A stretch of 64,000 nucleotides of DNA from Pseudomonas sp. CBZ-4 (GTDB taxonomy: Bacteria > Pseudomonadota > Gammaproteobacteria > Pseudomonadales > Pseudomonadaceae): positions 1 to 64,000 of the forward strand of contig NZ_ANNV01000183.1 of assembly GCF_000346755.1 (NCBI RefSeq). Direction: 5' to 3'. Both the position numbers and the translations under genes were made by a program. Of the stretch, positions 53,771 through 64,000 are shown piece by piece. How positions within the stretch are numbered: position 1 is the stretch's first letter; every line of letters starts with the position of its first letter. Below the pieces are notes generated by a model. That model searched no databases. It worked only from the letters and a program-made list of their open reading frames with translations, and was not told the DNA's origin.

Positions 53771-54430
53771 ATGACGTTCAAGGCGCCGGACAGCCTCGCC
53801 GAGCAAATCGCTCACCACCTCGCCGAACGCATCATTCGCGGCGAACTCAAGCCTGGGGAGCGGATCCAGGAGCAAAAGGTCACGCTGGCACTCAATGTCA
53901 GCCGTGGTTCCGTGCGCGAAGCCTTGCTGATCCTCGAACGCCGCCACCTGATCGCGATCCTGCCGCGCCGTGGCGCCCACGTCACCGAACTCACCGCGCA
54001 CAAGGTGCAGAGCCTGTGCACGCTGATGGGCGAGTTGTACATCCTGCTCGGCAATGCGGTCGCCGAAGGCTGGCAGACCCAGGCCGACATGGCGCCCTTC
54101 GTGCAGATCCAGCAGCGCCTGGTGAGCAATTTCGAGCGCCAGGACATCCGCGCCTTCGTCGAAGAAAGCTTCAACGTGATGCGCGCCGCGTACCCGTTTG
54201 CCAACAACCCGTATTTGCAGGAAACCGTGGAAAACCTGCAACCGGCGATGAACCGCGCCTATTACCTGGCCCTGGATCAGCGCAAGGCGTCCATGAGCGA
54301 ATACCTGGTGTTGTTCGAGCAATTGCTCGCCGCCGTCCTCGCCCGTGACCTGCCACAGATTCGCCAGGTGCTGTCGGCCTACGGCGAACGCAGCTGCTCG
54401 CTGGTCATCGCTGCGTTGGCGGACGCCTAA
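53771..54430 (+). CDS. GntR/FCD-family regulator
   Basis: A 219-residue regulator with a winged helix at residues 5-70 (LAEQIAHHLAERIIRGELKP, VSRGSVREALLILERRHLI) followed by an all-helical FCD-like ligand domain. It lies divergent from xdhA and directly upstream of smc, three bases before its start, an order conserved in Pseudomonas. Its target is not known; the xdhA promoter half-sites next door are an obvious candidate. It may simply share transcription with smc. Confidence 0.9.
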   Translation: MTFKAPDSLAEQIAHHLAERIIRGELKPGERIQEQKVTLALNVSRGSVREALLILERRHLIAILPRRGAHVTELTAHKVQSLCTLMGELYILLGNAVAEGWQTQADMAPFVQIQQRLVSNFERQDIRAFVEESFNVMRAAYPFANNPYLQETVENLQPAMNRAYYLALDQRKASMSEYLVLFEQLLAAVLARDLPQIRQVLSAYGERSCSLVIAALADA

Positions 54431-54432
54431 AC

Positions 54433-57400
54433 GTGCGGCTCAAGTGCATCAAACTGGCGGGGTTCAAATCCTTCGTCGACCCGACCACGGTGAACTTCCC
54501 CAGTAATATGGCGGCGGTGGTCGGGCCCAATGGTTGCGGCAAGTCGAACATCATCGACGCCGTCCGTTGGGTGATGGGCGAGAGCTCGGCAAAAAACCTG
54601 CGCGGCGAGTCGATGACCGACGTCATCTTCAACGGCTCCACCAGCCGTAAACCCGTGAGCCAGGCCAGCATCGAGCTGGTGTTCGACAACTCCGATGGCA
54701 CCTTGATTGGCGAGTACGCGGCCTACGCCGAAATTTCCATTCGCCGCAAAGTGACCCGCGACAGCCAGAACAGTTATTTCCTCAACGGCACCAAGTGTCG
54801 CCGTCGGGACATCACCGATATTTTCCTCGGCACAGGCTTAGGCCCGCGCAGCTACTCGATCATCGAGCAGGGCATGATCTCCAAGCTGATCGAAGCCAAG
54901 CCCGAAGACCTGCGCAACTTTATCGAAGAAGCGGCCGGCATCTCCAAGTACAAGGAGCGCCGCCGCGAGACCGAAAACCGCATCCGCCGCACCCACGAAA
55001 ACCTCGCCCGCCTCACGGACCTGCGCGAAGAGCTGGAGCGCCAGTTGGAGCGCCTGCACCGCCAGGCCCAGGCGGCCGAGAAGTATCAGGAATACAAGGG
55101 CGAAGAGCGCCAGCTCAAGGCCCAACTGTCGGCCCTGCGCTGGCAGGCGTTGAACGAGCAGGTCGGCCAGCGCGAGGCGATCATCGGCACCCAGGAAATC
55201 AGCTTTGAAGCGCTGGTGGCCGAACAGCGCAATGCCGACGCCAGCATCGAACGCCTGCGTGACGGGCACCATGATTTGTCCGAGCGCTTCAATCTGGTGC
55301 AGGGCCGCTTCTATTCGGTGGGCGGCGATATTGCCCGCGTCGAGCAGAGCATCCAGCACGGCCAGCAGCGTTTGCGCCAGTTGCAGGATGACTTGAAGGA
55401 AGCCGAACGCGCGCGCCTGGAGACTGAATCCCACCTGGGTCACGACCGTACCTTGCTGCTGACCCTCGGTGAAGAACTGGACATGCTCACCCCCGAGCAG
55501 GAAGTCACCAGCGCTGCCGCCGAAGAAGCCGCCGCCGCCCTGGAAGAATCCGAAAGCACCATGCACGGCTGGCAGGAGCAGTGGGACACGTTCAACCTGC
55601 AATCCGCCGAGCCGCGCCGCCAGGCCGAAGTGCAGCAGTCGCGCATCCAGCAACTGGAAACCAGCATGGAGCGTTTGGCCGAGCGCCAGCGCCGCTTGCA
55701 GGAAGAGCGCGTGCTGCTCGCCGCCGACCCGGAAGACGCGGCGATCATGGAGCTGAGCGAGCAACTGGCCGAAAGCGAAATGACGCTTGAGGAGCTGGAA
55801 GCCAGCGAAGAACAACAAGTGGAGCGCCTGGAGCAACTGCGTCAGCAACTGCAACAGGCGACCCAGGCGCAGCAGCAGGCCCAGGGCGATTTGCAGCGGC
55901 TTAACGGCCGGCTGGCGTCCCTTGAAGCGTTGCAACAAGCGGCGTTGGACCCCGGCACCGGCACCGCCGAATGGCTGCGCGACCAGCATCTGGCCGAGCG
56001 CCCGCGCCTGGCCGAGGGTTTGAAAGTCGAAGCGGGTTGGGAGCTGGCGGTGGAAACCGTGCTGGGCGCCGACCTGCAAGCCGTGCTGGTGGATGACTTT
56101 GGCGGTTTCGACCTGGCCGGTTTTACCCAGGGCGACCTGCGCTTGCTCAGCCCTGCTGCCGATGGCCAGCGGGTGCCCGGCAGCTTGCTGGACAAGGTTG
56201 AGGCGGCGATTGATCTGTCGCCGTGGCTGGGCCAGGTCAAGCCGGTTGAATCACTTGAGCAAGCCCTGGCCCAACGCGGTCAACTGGCGGCCGGCGAAAG
56301 CCTGATCAGCCGTGACGGTTACTGGGTCGGCCGGCACTTCCTGCGGGTGCGCCGCGCCAGCGAAGCGGAAAGCGGTGTATTGGCCCGTGGCCAGGAAATC
56401 GTCAACCTGATCGCCGAGCGCGAAGAGCGCGAAGCGACATTGGAAAGCCTGGAAACCCAACTGCAAACCCTGCGCGCCACCCAGCGCCAGCAAGAAACCG
56501 GTCGCGAACACCTGCGCCGCCTGTTGCAGGACGAAGCGCGCCAGCAAGGTGAACTCAAGGCCCAGCTTTCCGCGAGCAAGGCCAAGGCCGAACAGCTGAC
56601 CCTGCGCCGTACCCGCCTCGACGAAGAAGTCGCCGAGATGGGCGAGCAGCGCGCCCTGGAACACGAACAGATCGGCGAAGCGCGCCTGCAGTTGCAGGAA
56701 GCCCTCGACAGCATGGCCCTCGACACCGAGCAGCGCGAACTGTTGCTGGCCCAGCGCGACAGCCTGCGCGAACGCCTCGACCGCGTGCGCCAGGAAGCCC
56801 GCCAGCACAAGGATCACGCCCACCAACTGGCGGTGCGCCTCGGCTCGCTCAAGGCCCAGCACGCGTCTACCGCCCAGGCCCTTGAACGCCTGGAGATGCA
56901 GTCCGAACGCCTCACCGAAAAACGCGAACAGCTGAGCCTCAACCTGGAAGAGGGCGAAGCGCCGCTGGAAGAGTTGCGGCTCAAGCTCGAAGAGTTGCTC
57001 GACAAGCGCATGACCGTCGACGAAGAACTCAAGACCGCTCAAATCGCCCTGGAAGACGCCGACCGCGAACTGCGTGATGCCGAAAAACGCCGGACCCAGG
57101 CCGAGCAGCAATCCCAGTTGATCCGCGGCCAACTCGAACAACAGCGCATGGAATGGCAAGCCCTGACCGTGCGCCGCAAGACCCTGCAAGACCAGTTGCT
57201 GGAAGACGGCTACGACTTGCACGGCGTGCTCAACACGTTGACCACCCAGGCCAACGAAAAAGACGCCGAAGAAGAACTTGAGCGGATTGCTGCGCGCATT
57301 CAACGTCTGGGCGCGATCAACCTCGCGGCCATCGACGAATACCAGCAACAATCCGAGCGTAAACGTTATCTGGACGCGCAGGACGCCGACCTGGTCGAAG

Positions 57401-57921
57401 CCCTGGATACCTTGGAAAACGTGATCCGCAAGATCGACAAGGAAACCCGCAACCGTTTCAAAGATACCTTTGATCAGATTAATAGCGGTTTACAGGCGTT
57501 ATTCCCGAAAGTTTTCGGCGGTGGCAGCGCTTACTTGGAACTGACGGGCGAAGATCTACTCGATACAGGGGTAACGATCATGGCGCGGCCTCCGGGCAAG
57601 AAGAACAGCACCATCCATTTGTTGTCCGGCGGCGAAAAAGCCCTGACCGCATTGGCCCTGGTATTTGCCATCTTCAAGTTGAACCCGGCGCCGTTCTGCA
57701 TGCTCGATGAAGTTGACGCACCGCTGGATGACGCTAACGTTGGACGCTATGCACGACTGGTCAAAGAGATGTCCCAGACCGTGCAGTTCATCTATATCAC
57801 CCACAACAAGATCGCCATGGAAATGGCGGATCAGTTGATGGGTGTAACGATGCATGAACCGGGTTGTTCGCGCTTGGTGGCGGTGGATGTGGAAGAAGCA
57901 ATGGCGATGGTGGAATCCTGA
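54433..57921 (+). CDS. smc: Chromosome partition protein Smc
   Basis: Structural maintenance of chromosomes ATPase that organises and separates chromosomes. The 1162 residues follow the SMC plan: N-terminal head with Walker A VGPNGCGKSN, long coiled coil, hinge around 520-660 (VLGADLQAVLVDDF), returning coiled coil rich in Q, E and R, and C-terminal head with signature HLLSGGEKALTALAL and Walker B CMLDEVDAPLDDAN. It starts at a GTG two bases after the preceding GntR stop, so translation is probably coupled. scpA and scpB are not in the window. Confidence 0.97.
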   Translation: MRLKCIKLAGFKSFVDPTTVNFPSNMAAVVGPNGCGKSNIIDAVRWVMGESSAKNLRGESMTDVIFNGSTSRKPVSQASIELVFDNSDGTLIGEYAAYAEISIRRKVTRDSQNSYFLNGTKCRRRDITDIFLGTGLGPRSYSIIEQGMISKLIEAKPEDLRNFIEEAAGISKYKERRRETENRIRRTHENLARLTDLREELERQLERLHRQAQAAEKYQEYKGEERQLKAQLSALRWQALNEQVGQREAIIGTQEISFEALVAEQRNADASIERLRDGHHDLSERFNLVQGRFYSVGGDIARVEQSIQHGQQRLRQLQDDLKEAERARLETESHLGHDRTLLLTLGEELDMLTPEQEVTSAAAEEAAAALEESESTMHGWQEQWDTFNLQSAEPRRQAEVQQSRIQQLETSMERLAERQRRLQEERVLLAADPEDAAIMELSEQLAESEMTLEELEASEEQQVERLEQLRQQLQQATQAQQQAQGDLQRLNGRLASLEALQQAALDPGTGTAEWLRDQHLAERPRLAEGLKVEAGWELAVETVLGADLQAVLVDDFGGFDLAGFTQGDLRLLSPAADGQRVPGSLLDKVEAAIDLSPWLGQVKPVESLEQALAQRGQLAAGESLISRDGYWVGRHFLRVRRASEAESGVLARGQEIVNLIAEREEREATLESLETQLQTLRATQRQQETGREHLRRLLQDEARQQGELKAQLSASKAKAEQLTLRRTRLDEEVAEMGEQRALEHEQIGEARLQLQEALDSMALDTEQRELLLAQRDSLRERLDRVRQEARQHKDHAHQLAVRLGSLKAQHASTAQALERLEMQSERLTEKREQLSLNLEEGEAPLEELRLKLEELLDKRMTVDEELKTAQIALEDADRELRDAEKRRTQAEQQSQLIRGQLEQQRMEWQALTVRRKTLQDQLLEDGYDLHGVLNTLTTQANEKDAEEELERIAARIQRLGAINLAAIDEYQQQSERKRYLDAQDADLVEALDTLENVIRKIDKETRNRFKDTFDQINSGLQALFPKVFGGGSAYLELTGEDLLDTGVTIMARPPGKKNSTIHLLSGGEKALTALALVFAIFKLNPAPFCMLDEVDAPLDDANVGRYARLVKEMSQTVQFIYITHNKIAMEMADQLMGVTMHEPGCSRLVAVDVEEAMAMVES

Positions 57922-58179
57922 CCCAGGCTTCGAAAGAGAATTTTCAGCAGGATGTAAGGTGTTTTACCGGTCTGGCAAAGATGGCCTAACGACATAATTG
58001 TTCAAGGCATTTTGACAGACGGTGTAAAGTTATCTTTGGTCGTGCTAGTTTAATGTCAATTTTTCGTGTGCGTGGGCAAAACGTCAGTCAGAACATAGAG
58101 TTGGCGCCACGTTTTAAAGCGGTTTGCACGGTGCTAAACCCCTTATTTTTCAGCATTTTTATTAGAGGCACGGGATTAC

Positions 58180-59043
58180 ATGGAAATCGGTCTGCGCGAG
58201 TGGCTGATCGTCATCGGCATTATTGTCATTGCCGGTATTCTTTTTGATGGCTGGCGCCGGATGCGCGGCGGCAAGGGCAAGCTTAAGTTTCGCCTGGACC
58301 GCAACCTGTCCAACCTGCCAGACGACGACGGCGCCGCCGAGCTGCTGGGGCCGCCCCGTGTGCTGGATACCCATAAAGAACCGCAACTGGACGAGCACGA
58401 CCTGCCGTCGATGAGCGCGCCGTTGCGTGAAGCCCGCGAGCCATCGTCCAAGCGTGGCAAGCGTGCCAGTGCCGCCGTGGCCGAGCCGCATCAGGGCGAC
58501 CTGAACCTCGACGTCGATGACGGCCCGAGCTTCAGCAGCCGCGACGATGACTTCCCGGATGAAAACGTCGGCAAGCCCGCGCCGCGCCAATCGGTCAACG
58601 ACCAGCCAGCCGCTGAAGAAGTGCTGGTGATCAGCGTGATCTGCCGCGACGCTGCCGGTTTCAAAGGCCCGGCGCTGTTGCAGAACATCCTCGAAAGCGG
58701 CCTGCGTTTTGGCGAGATGGATATCTTCCACCGTCACGAAAGCATGGCCGGCAACGGCGAAGTGCTGTTCTCCATGGCCAACGCGGTCAAGCCGGGCACC
58801 TTTGACCTGGACGACATCGACCTGTTCAGCACCCCGGCCGTGAGCTTCTTCCTCGGCCTGCCAGGCCCGCGTCACCCGAAACAAGCGTTCGACGTGATGG
58901 TGGCTGCAGCGCGCAAGCTGTCCCAGGAACTGAACGGCGAGCTGAAGGACGACCAACGCAGCGTCCTCACTGCGCAGACCATCGAACATTACCGTCAGCG
59001 CATCGTCGAGTTCGAGCGTCGCGCCCTGACACAAAAACGCTGA
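58180..59043 (+). CDS. zipA: Cell division protein ZipA
   Basis: ZipA anchors FtsZ at the inner membrane during septum assembly. The 287 residues have an N-terminal membrane helix ([20 protein letters not shown]), a basic then Pro/charged unstructured linker to about residue 145, and the C-terminal FtsZ-binding domain ([40 protein letters not shown]). The 258-base spacer after smc is AT-rich and likely holds its promoter (a TTGACA box near 58014 has no good -10 partner). ligA follows 64 bases downstream. Confidence 0.96.
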   Translation: MEIGLREWLIVIGIIVIAGILFDGWRRMRGGKGKLKFRLDRNLSNLPDDDGAAELLGPPRVLDTHKEPQLDEHDLPSMSAPLREAREPSSKRGKRASAAVAEPHQGDLNLDVDDGPSFSSRDDDFPDENVGKPAPRQSVNDQPAAEEVLVISVICRDAAGFKGPALLQNILESGLRFGEMDIFHRHESMAGNGEVLFSMANAVKPGTFDLDDIDLFSTPAVSFFLGLPGPRHPKQAFDVMVAAARKLSQELNGELKDDQRSVLTAQTIEHYRQRIVEFERRALTQKR

Positions 59044-59068
59044 GTAGAATAAGCGCACCAACATTTGA

Positions 59069-61465
<2,397 letters not shown>

Positions 61466-61467
61466 CG

Positions 61468-61577
61468 AAGATCGTTCCCACGCTCCGCGTGGGAATGCAG
61501 CCACGGGCGCTCTGCGCCCAAAGCGTGACGCTGAGCGTCACAAGAGGCGTTCCCACGCAGAGCGTGGGAACGATCTT
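61468..61577. repeat. 110-base palindromic element of four hairpins
   Basis: The ends AAGATCGTTCCCACGCTC and GAGCGTGGGAACGATCTT are exact inverted repeats. Inside are two shorter dyads, GGGCGCTCTGCGCCC and GTGACGCTGAGCGTCAC. It is unlike the REP family elsewhere in the window, starts two bases after ligA and has no coding capacity. It may be a non-autonomous mobile element and may end ligA transcripts. Confidence 0.8.
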
Positions 61578-61621
61578 ACGCGGCAAATGATCTAGTCTCA
61601 GTCACCCAGGGAGAGATCGCC

Positions 61622-62788
61622 ATGTTCCGCTACTTCGAGCAGCTCAGTTCACGCATCGCCGCCCCCTTCGTGGCCGGCCCCTCTCGCGACGGCAAAGTGT
61701 GGCAATGCCGCTGCGGCCAATCCCTGTTCTTTCGCAACAGCCAATGCCTGGCCTGTCAGGCCCTGCTGGGCTATCAACCGCAACAAAGCCGGCTCGCCTC
61801 CCTGCAACCCGGCCCCGTGGTCGGCACCTGGCTACAAGACGGCAACCTGGAAGCCGGCGCCTTTCGCCGCTGCGCCAACCTCGACACTCCGGCCGCCTGC
61901 AACTGGCTGATCCCCGCCCATAGCACCGCGCCACTGTGCGTGGCGTGCAGCCTCAACCGCACCATCCCCGACCTGTCTATCCCGGAAAACCCCGAACGCT
62001 GGCGCAAAGTGGAGATCGCCAAGCGCCGCCTGGTGGCCCAGCTCATCAGCCTCGGTTTGCAAGTGGTGCCCAAGAGCGTCGACGAAGACAGCGGCCTGGC
62101 CTTCGATTTTGTCGGTATCGACCTGGAAGGCAACGCGCCCATGACCGGCCACGCTAACGGCCTGATCACCCTCGATATCAAGGAAGCCGACGACGCCCAT
62201 CGTGAGAAAGTTCGTGTACAGATGCGTGAGCCTTACCGCACCTTGCTAGGGCATTTTCGCCATGAAGTCGGCCATTACTACTGGGATCGCCTGATCGCCA
62301 ATACCCATTGGATTGAACCGTTTCGCCGCCTGTTCGGCGACGAACGCGCCAGCTACGCCGATGCCCTCGACCAGCATTACCAGAACGGCCCGCGCCCCGA
62401 CTGGCAACAGACCTGCGTCAGCGCCTACGCCACCATGCACCCCTGGGAAGATTGGGCCGAAACCTGGGCCCACTACCTGCACATGATGGATGCCGTCGAC
62501 ACCGCGCTGGGCTTTGGCATGAGCGCCCGCGAGATGGACCTGGATTACCAGCCATTCCCCCTCAGCACCCTCTACGACCCCGAACATCCGGGCGGCGTGG
62601 CGTTCCTGTCGTTCGTCAACGCCTGGATCGAACTGGCCGGCATGCTCAACGAACTGTCGCGCAGCATGGGCCAGCCGGATTTCTATCCCTTCGTGCTGCC
62701 ACCGGCGGTGATCGCCAAGCTGCACTTCATCCATCTGGTGATCCAGGAAGAGGGCGGCCGGGCGGACCAAGTCCTCCAGGCCCAATGA
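61622..62788 (+). CDS. Putative zinc-binding metallopeptidase with zinc ribbon
   Basis: A 388-residue protein. The N-terminus has a zinc-ribbon pattern, CRCGQSLFFRNSQCLACQ, and later cysteines CANLDTPAAC and CVACS. The middle holds a metallopeptidase-like helix FRHEVGHYYWD, with two His and Glu, followed about 65 residues later by WEDWAETWAHYLHMMDAVD, which could supply the third ligand. This matches a conserved bacterial family of presumed zinc peptidases without known substrate. No signal peptide is visible. It stands alone between the 110-base element and ffs. Confidence 0.82.
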   Translation: MFRYFEQLSSRIAAPFVAGPSRDGKVWQCRCGQSLFFRNSQCLACQALLGYQPQQSRLASLQPGPVVGTWLQDGNLEAGAFRRCANLDTPAACNWLIPAHSTAPLCVACSLNRTIPDLSIPENPERWRKVEIAKRRLVAQLISLGLQVVPKSVDEDSGLAFDFVGIDLEGNAPMTGHANGLITLDIKEADDAHREKVRVQMREPYRTLLGHFRHEVGHYYWDRLIANTHWIEPFRRLFGDERASYADALDQHYQNGPRPDWQQTCVSAYATMHPWEDWAETWAHYLHMMDAVDTALGFGMSAREMDLDYQPFPLSTLYDPEHPGGVAFLSFVNAWIELAGMLNELSRSMGQPDFYPFVLPPAVIAKLHFIHLVIQEEGGRADQVLQAQ

Positions 62789-62799
62789 ATTGGCTTTTC

Positions 62800-62886
62800 T
62801 GTGGGAGCTGGCTTGCCTGCGATAGCATCACCTCAGTCCAACAGATACACCGAGGTGCCTGCATCGCAGGCAAGCCAGCTCCCACA
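62800..62886. repeat. REP doublet (REPIN)
   Basis: GTGGGAGCTGGCTTGCCTGC at the left and its exact inverse GCAGGCAAGCCAGCTCCCAC at the right, with inner CACCTC and GAGGTG arms, form one long cruciform-capable palindrome after the metallopeptidase gene. Confidence 0.88.
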
Positions 62887-62958
62887 GGGGGCGATGTACT
62901 GGCTGAGGCCGTGGGCAAGTGCTTGAACCGCCAGATGTTTTTATTCCAGCACCAACGG

Positions 62959-62986
62959 TTGTAACTTCCGATGAGATCGGTACAAT
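62959..62986 (+). promoter_or_regulatory. Sigma-70 promoter of ffs
   Basis: TTGTAA (62959-62964) and TACAAT (62981-62986) are separated by 16 bases, placing a start near 62993, just before the SRP RNA. Confidence 0.75.
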
Positions 62987-63012
62987 GGCCCCGCTTGCCG
63001 AGAGGCAGGCGT

Positions 63013-63137
63013 CGTTATGGTGACCCCATCGGTCCCCCCGCAACGATTACCCGTGAACCTGGTCAGAGCCGGAAGGCAGCAGCCACAGCGGGAACATTGT
63101 GTGCCGGGGTGTGGCTGGTGGGGTTGCCTCCATAACG
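63013..63137 (+). ncRNA. ffs: 4.5S signal recognition particle RNA
   Basis: The SRP RNA pairs with Ffh to deliver nascent inner-membrane proteins. The conserved apical hairpin is plain: GGTCAGAGCCGGAAGGCAGC followed by AGCCAC, containing the GGAA tetraloop and the asymmetric internal loop bound by the Ffh M domain. The long rod is closed by CGTTATGG at 63013 and CCATAACG ending 63137. Exact mature ends cannot be fixed from sequence; the core alone spans about 97 bases. Confidence 0.92.
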
Positions 63138-63239
63138 CTCTCCCTTGCAGTACCTCTTCTGCGCCAAATCAAAAATCTTTATTCAGTCACCTGGCCGGTT
63201 TATTGCGCAGTTGTGACGGCTATTTCACAGTTTTCCAGT

Positions 63240-63965
63240 TCATCTCAGGTGGGGGGCATTCTCCTCCAGTACTTCTTCAGCAATGCTGCCAAAGAAGTTC
63301 CGTGTGATGCTGAAGAAAGGGCTCAGTTGTTTCCCACGAGGAACGAGGTCAATGCCTGCAAGGCAGGAGAGGCTCATATCCTGTTCAACATGATCATCGA
63401 AAAGCACCGACAGTTCGTCCCACCATTGCTGGCGTAAGTCCTTCAGGACGAAGCTATTCAAGTTGAGCAAGTCAATGGTGTAGAGGGCTCGGTCTTCATC
63501 CTGAGCAGATAAGCCGTCAGCAGGGACAATCCGTCCATCGGACAGGTAGGAAAAAAAACGGCTGCAATCAGCTTGATGGCAGGACACAAAGCGCTGGATA
63601 TCAACTGAATCCGATTTCCCAAGGGCGTGTCCGCCAAAGACTTCTGACGCCCGGCCTTTGAAGTGATGCAGATCTGTTTCGCTGTCTAGTGCTGAGGCCG
63701 CGAGGTTGTCGTAATCGAACGTACGCTGTGGGTTTTGGCTTTTGTTTTCGACATGCTCTATATGCAGCCCCAGGCTGAGCTGGTCGGGTCGAATTTCACT
63801 GTAGCAACACAGACCATATTGCTCTTCAAGCAGGTAGCCAAGTACCTGCTGTTTATAGCCAAACCCTGACCATCGGCTGTCCGCGGCCTTGGCCGTCTGT
63901 GGTGGGTTTGCATGTGAGTTATTCAGTTGATACGGGCCTTGGCCCTGTTTGTGAACGGCCCTCAT
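63240..63965 (-). CDS. PtuB-like HNH nuclease (TIGR02646-type), probable Septu defence subunit
   Basis: A 241-residue protein of the HNH family that accompanies ATPases in Septu and some retron defence systems. It begins MRAVHKQGQGPYQ, as family members do. It has GLCCYSEIRPDQ, then the HNH core HIEHVENKSQNP and DYDNLAASALDS, and later the family pattern LNLNSFVLKDLRQQW. The usual second cysteine of the first knuckle is Ser (CCYS), and AAS replaces the common AC, so the zinc site looks altered. The start codon overlaps the upstream gene's stop (ATGA), showing a coupled partner. It lies just downstream of ffs in opposite orientation. Confidence 0.78.
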   Translation of the reverse strand: MRAVHKQGQGPYQLNNSHANPPQTAKAADSRWSGFGYKQQVLGYLLEEQYGLCCYSEIRPDQLSLGLHIEHVENKSQNPQRTFDYDNLAASALDSETDLHHFKGRASEVFGGHALGKSDSVDIQRFVSCHQADCSRFFSYLSDGRIVPADGLSAQDEDRALYTIDLLNLNSFVLKDLRQQWWDELSVLFDDHVEQDMSLSCLAGIDLVPRGKQLSPFFSITRNFFGSIAEEVLEENAPHLR

Positions 63966-64000
63966 TTTTTTAGTGCTCTTTGCCGTTTGATACTGCGTTG
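63962..64000 (-). CDS. Partial gene upstream of ptuB (C-terminal end only), possible PtuA ATPase
   Basis: Reading in from the right edge on the minus strand, one frame is open and encodes QRSIKRQRALKK before a TGA that overlaps the ATG of the HNH gene. In Septu systems the gene before ptuB is the ATPase ptuA, so this is its expected position. Twelve residues are too few to identify it; the call rests on gene arrangement. Confidence 0.45.
   Translation of the reverse strand, partial: QRSIKRQRALKK

Noticed and set aside
57922-58179. TTGACA near 58014 as zipA promoter
   Set aside because: No -10 element at 16-18 bases spacing, so not called as a promoter.
58053-58247. 64-codon plus-strand frame overlapping the zipA start
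   Set aside because: Runs out of frame into zipA and has no conserved content; the zipA start at 58180 is well supported.

Overview
The window comes from a Pseudomonas chromosome, most likely the P. fluorescens group. GC is high. Gene order across 13-33 kb (ppsR/ppsA, hydrolase, rraA, cmaX-crfX-cmpX-sigX-oprF, cobA-nasC-nirD-nirB, kinase, nasA, nasT, nasS) and 43-61 kb (purine catabolism, GntR, smc, zipA, ligA) is the conserved Pseudomonas order. The spacers carry the genus's typical REP palindromes (cores GTGGGAGC and GCAGGCAAGCC). I see no tRNA, rRNA, CRISPR array, prophage or complete insertion sequence.

Layout. 0-2.4 kb: prpD of propionate catabolism and an unknown protein with internal repeats whose last repeat is cut by a stop codon. 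2.5-5.6 kb: an ABC importer ATPase and double-domain permease without a binding protein. 5.8-12.9 kb: a tight five-gene operon divergent from a MocR-type regulator. It encodes a DMT exporter, a four-domain fusion (JAMM peptidase, ubiquitin-like sulfur carrier, ThiF/MoeB E1, rhodanese), a cysteine-synthase homologue, a serine acetyltransferase with an extra C-terminal domain, and an AlaX tRNA editor. Together they look like a self-contained protein-thiocarboxylate route to cysteine or a related amino acid, with export and proofreading. This is the strongest candidate for an under-described system. 13-22 kb: PEP synthase with its regulator, RraA, and the envelope-stress locus cmaX-crfX-cmpX-sigX-oprF.

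22-33.6 kb: assimilatory nitrate/nitrite reduction. Two promoters have -24/-12 (sigma-54) spacing, in front of nirB and nasS. Both are followed by intrinsic terminators. The nirB leader also carries two hexaloop hairpins that fit the ANTAR (NasT) antitermination rule. A PP2C phosphatase-kinase fusion sits inside the nas cluster. 33.7-35.9 kb: a small type III secretion relic between nasS and pyrD, comprising a secretin lacking its barrel, a C-ring SPOA fragment, a HilA-like DNA-binding domain and an IagB-like transglycosylase. 36-43 kb: pyrD, rmf, rlmKL, a CHASE-PAS-GGDEF diguanylate cyclase and a tandemly duplicated REP doublet.

43-53.5 kb: dacB, yggL, a BenE-family transporter, a GntR regulator and the xdhABC-guaD purine catabolic operon. 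53.7-61.5 kb: gntR-smc-zipA-ligA (chromosome condensation, division, ligation). 61.5-64 kb: a putative zinc metallopeptidase, the 4.5S SRP RNA gene and, at the right edge, a PtuB-like HNH nuclease translationally coupled to an incompletely seen upstream gene, probably a Septu-type anti-phage pair inserted beside ffs.
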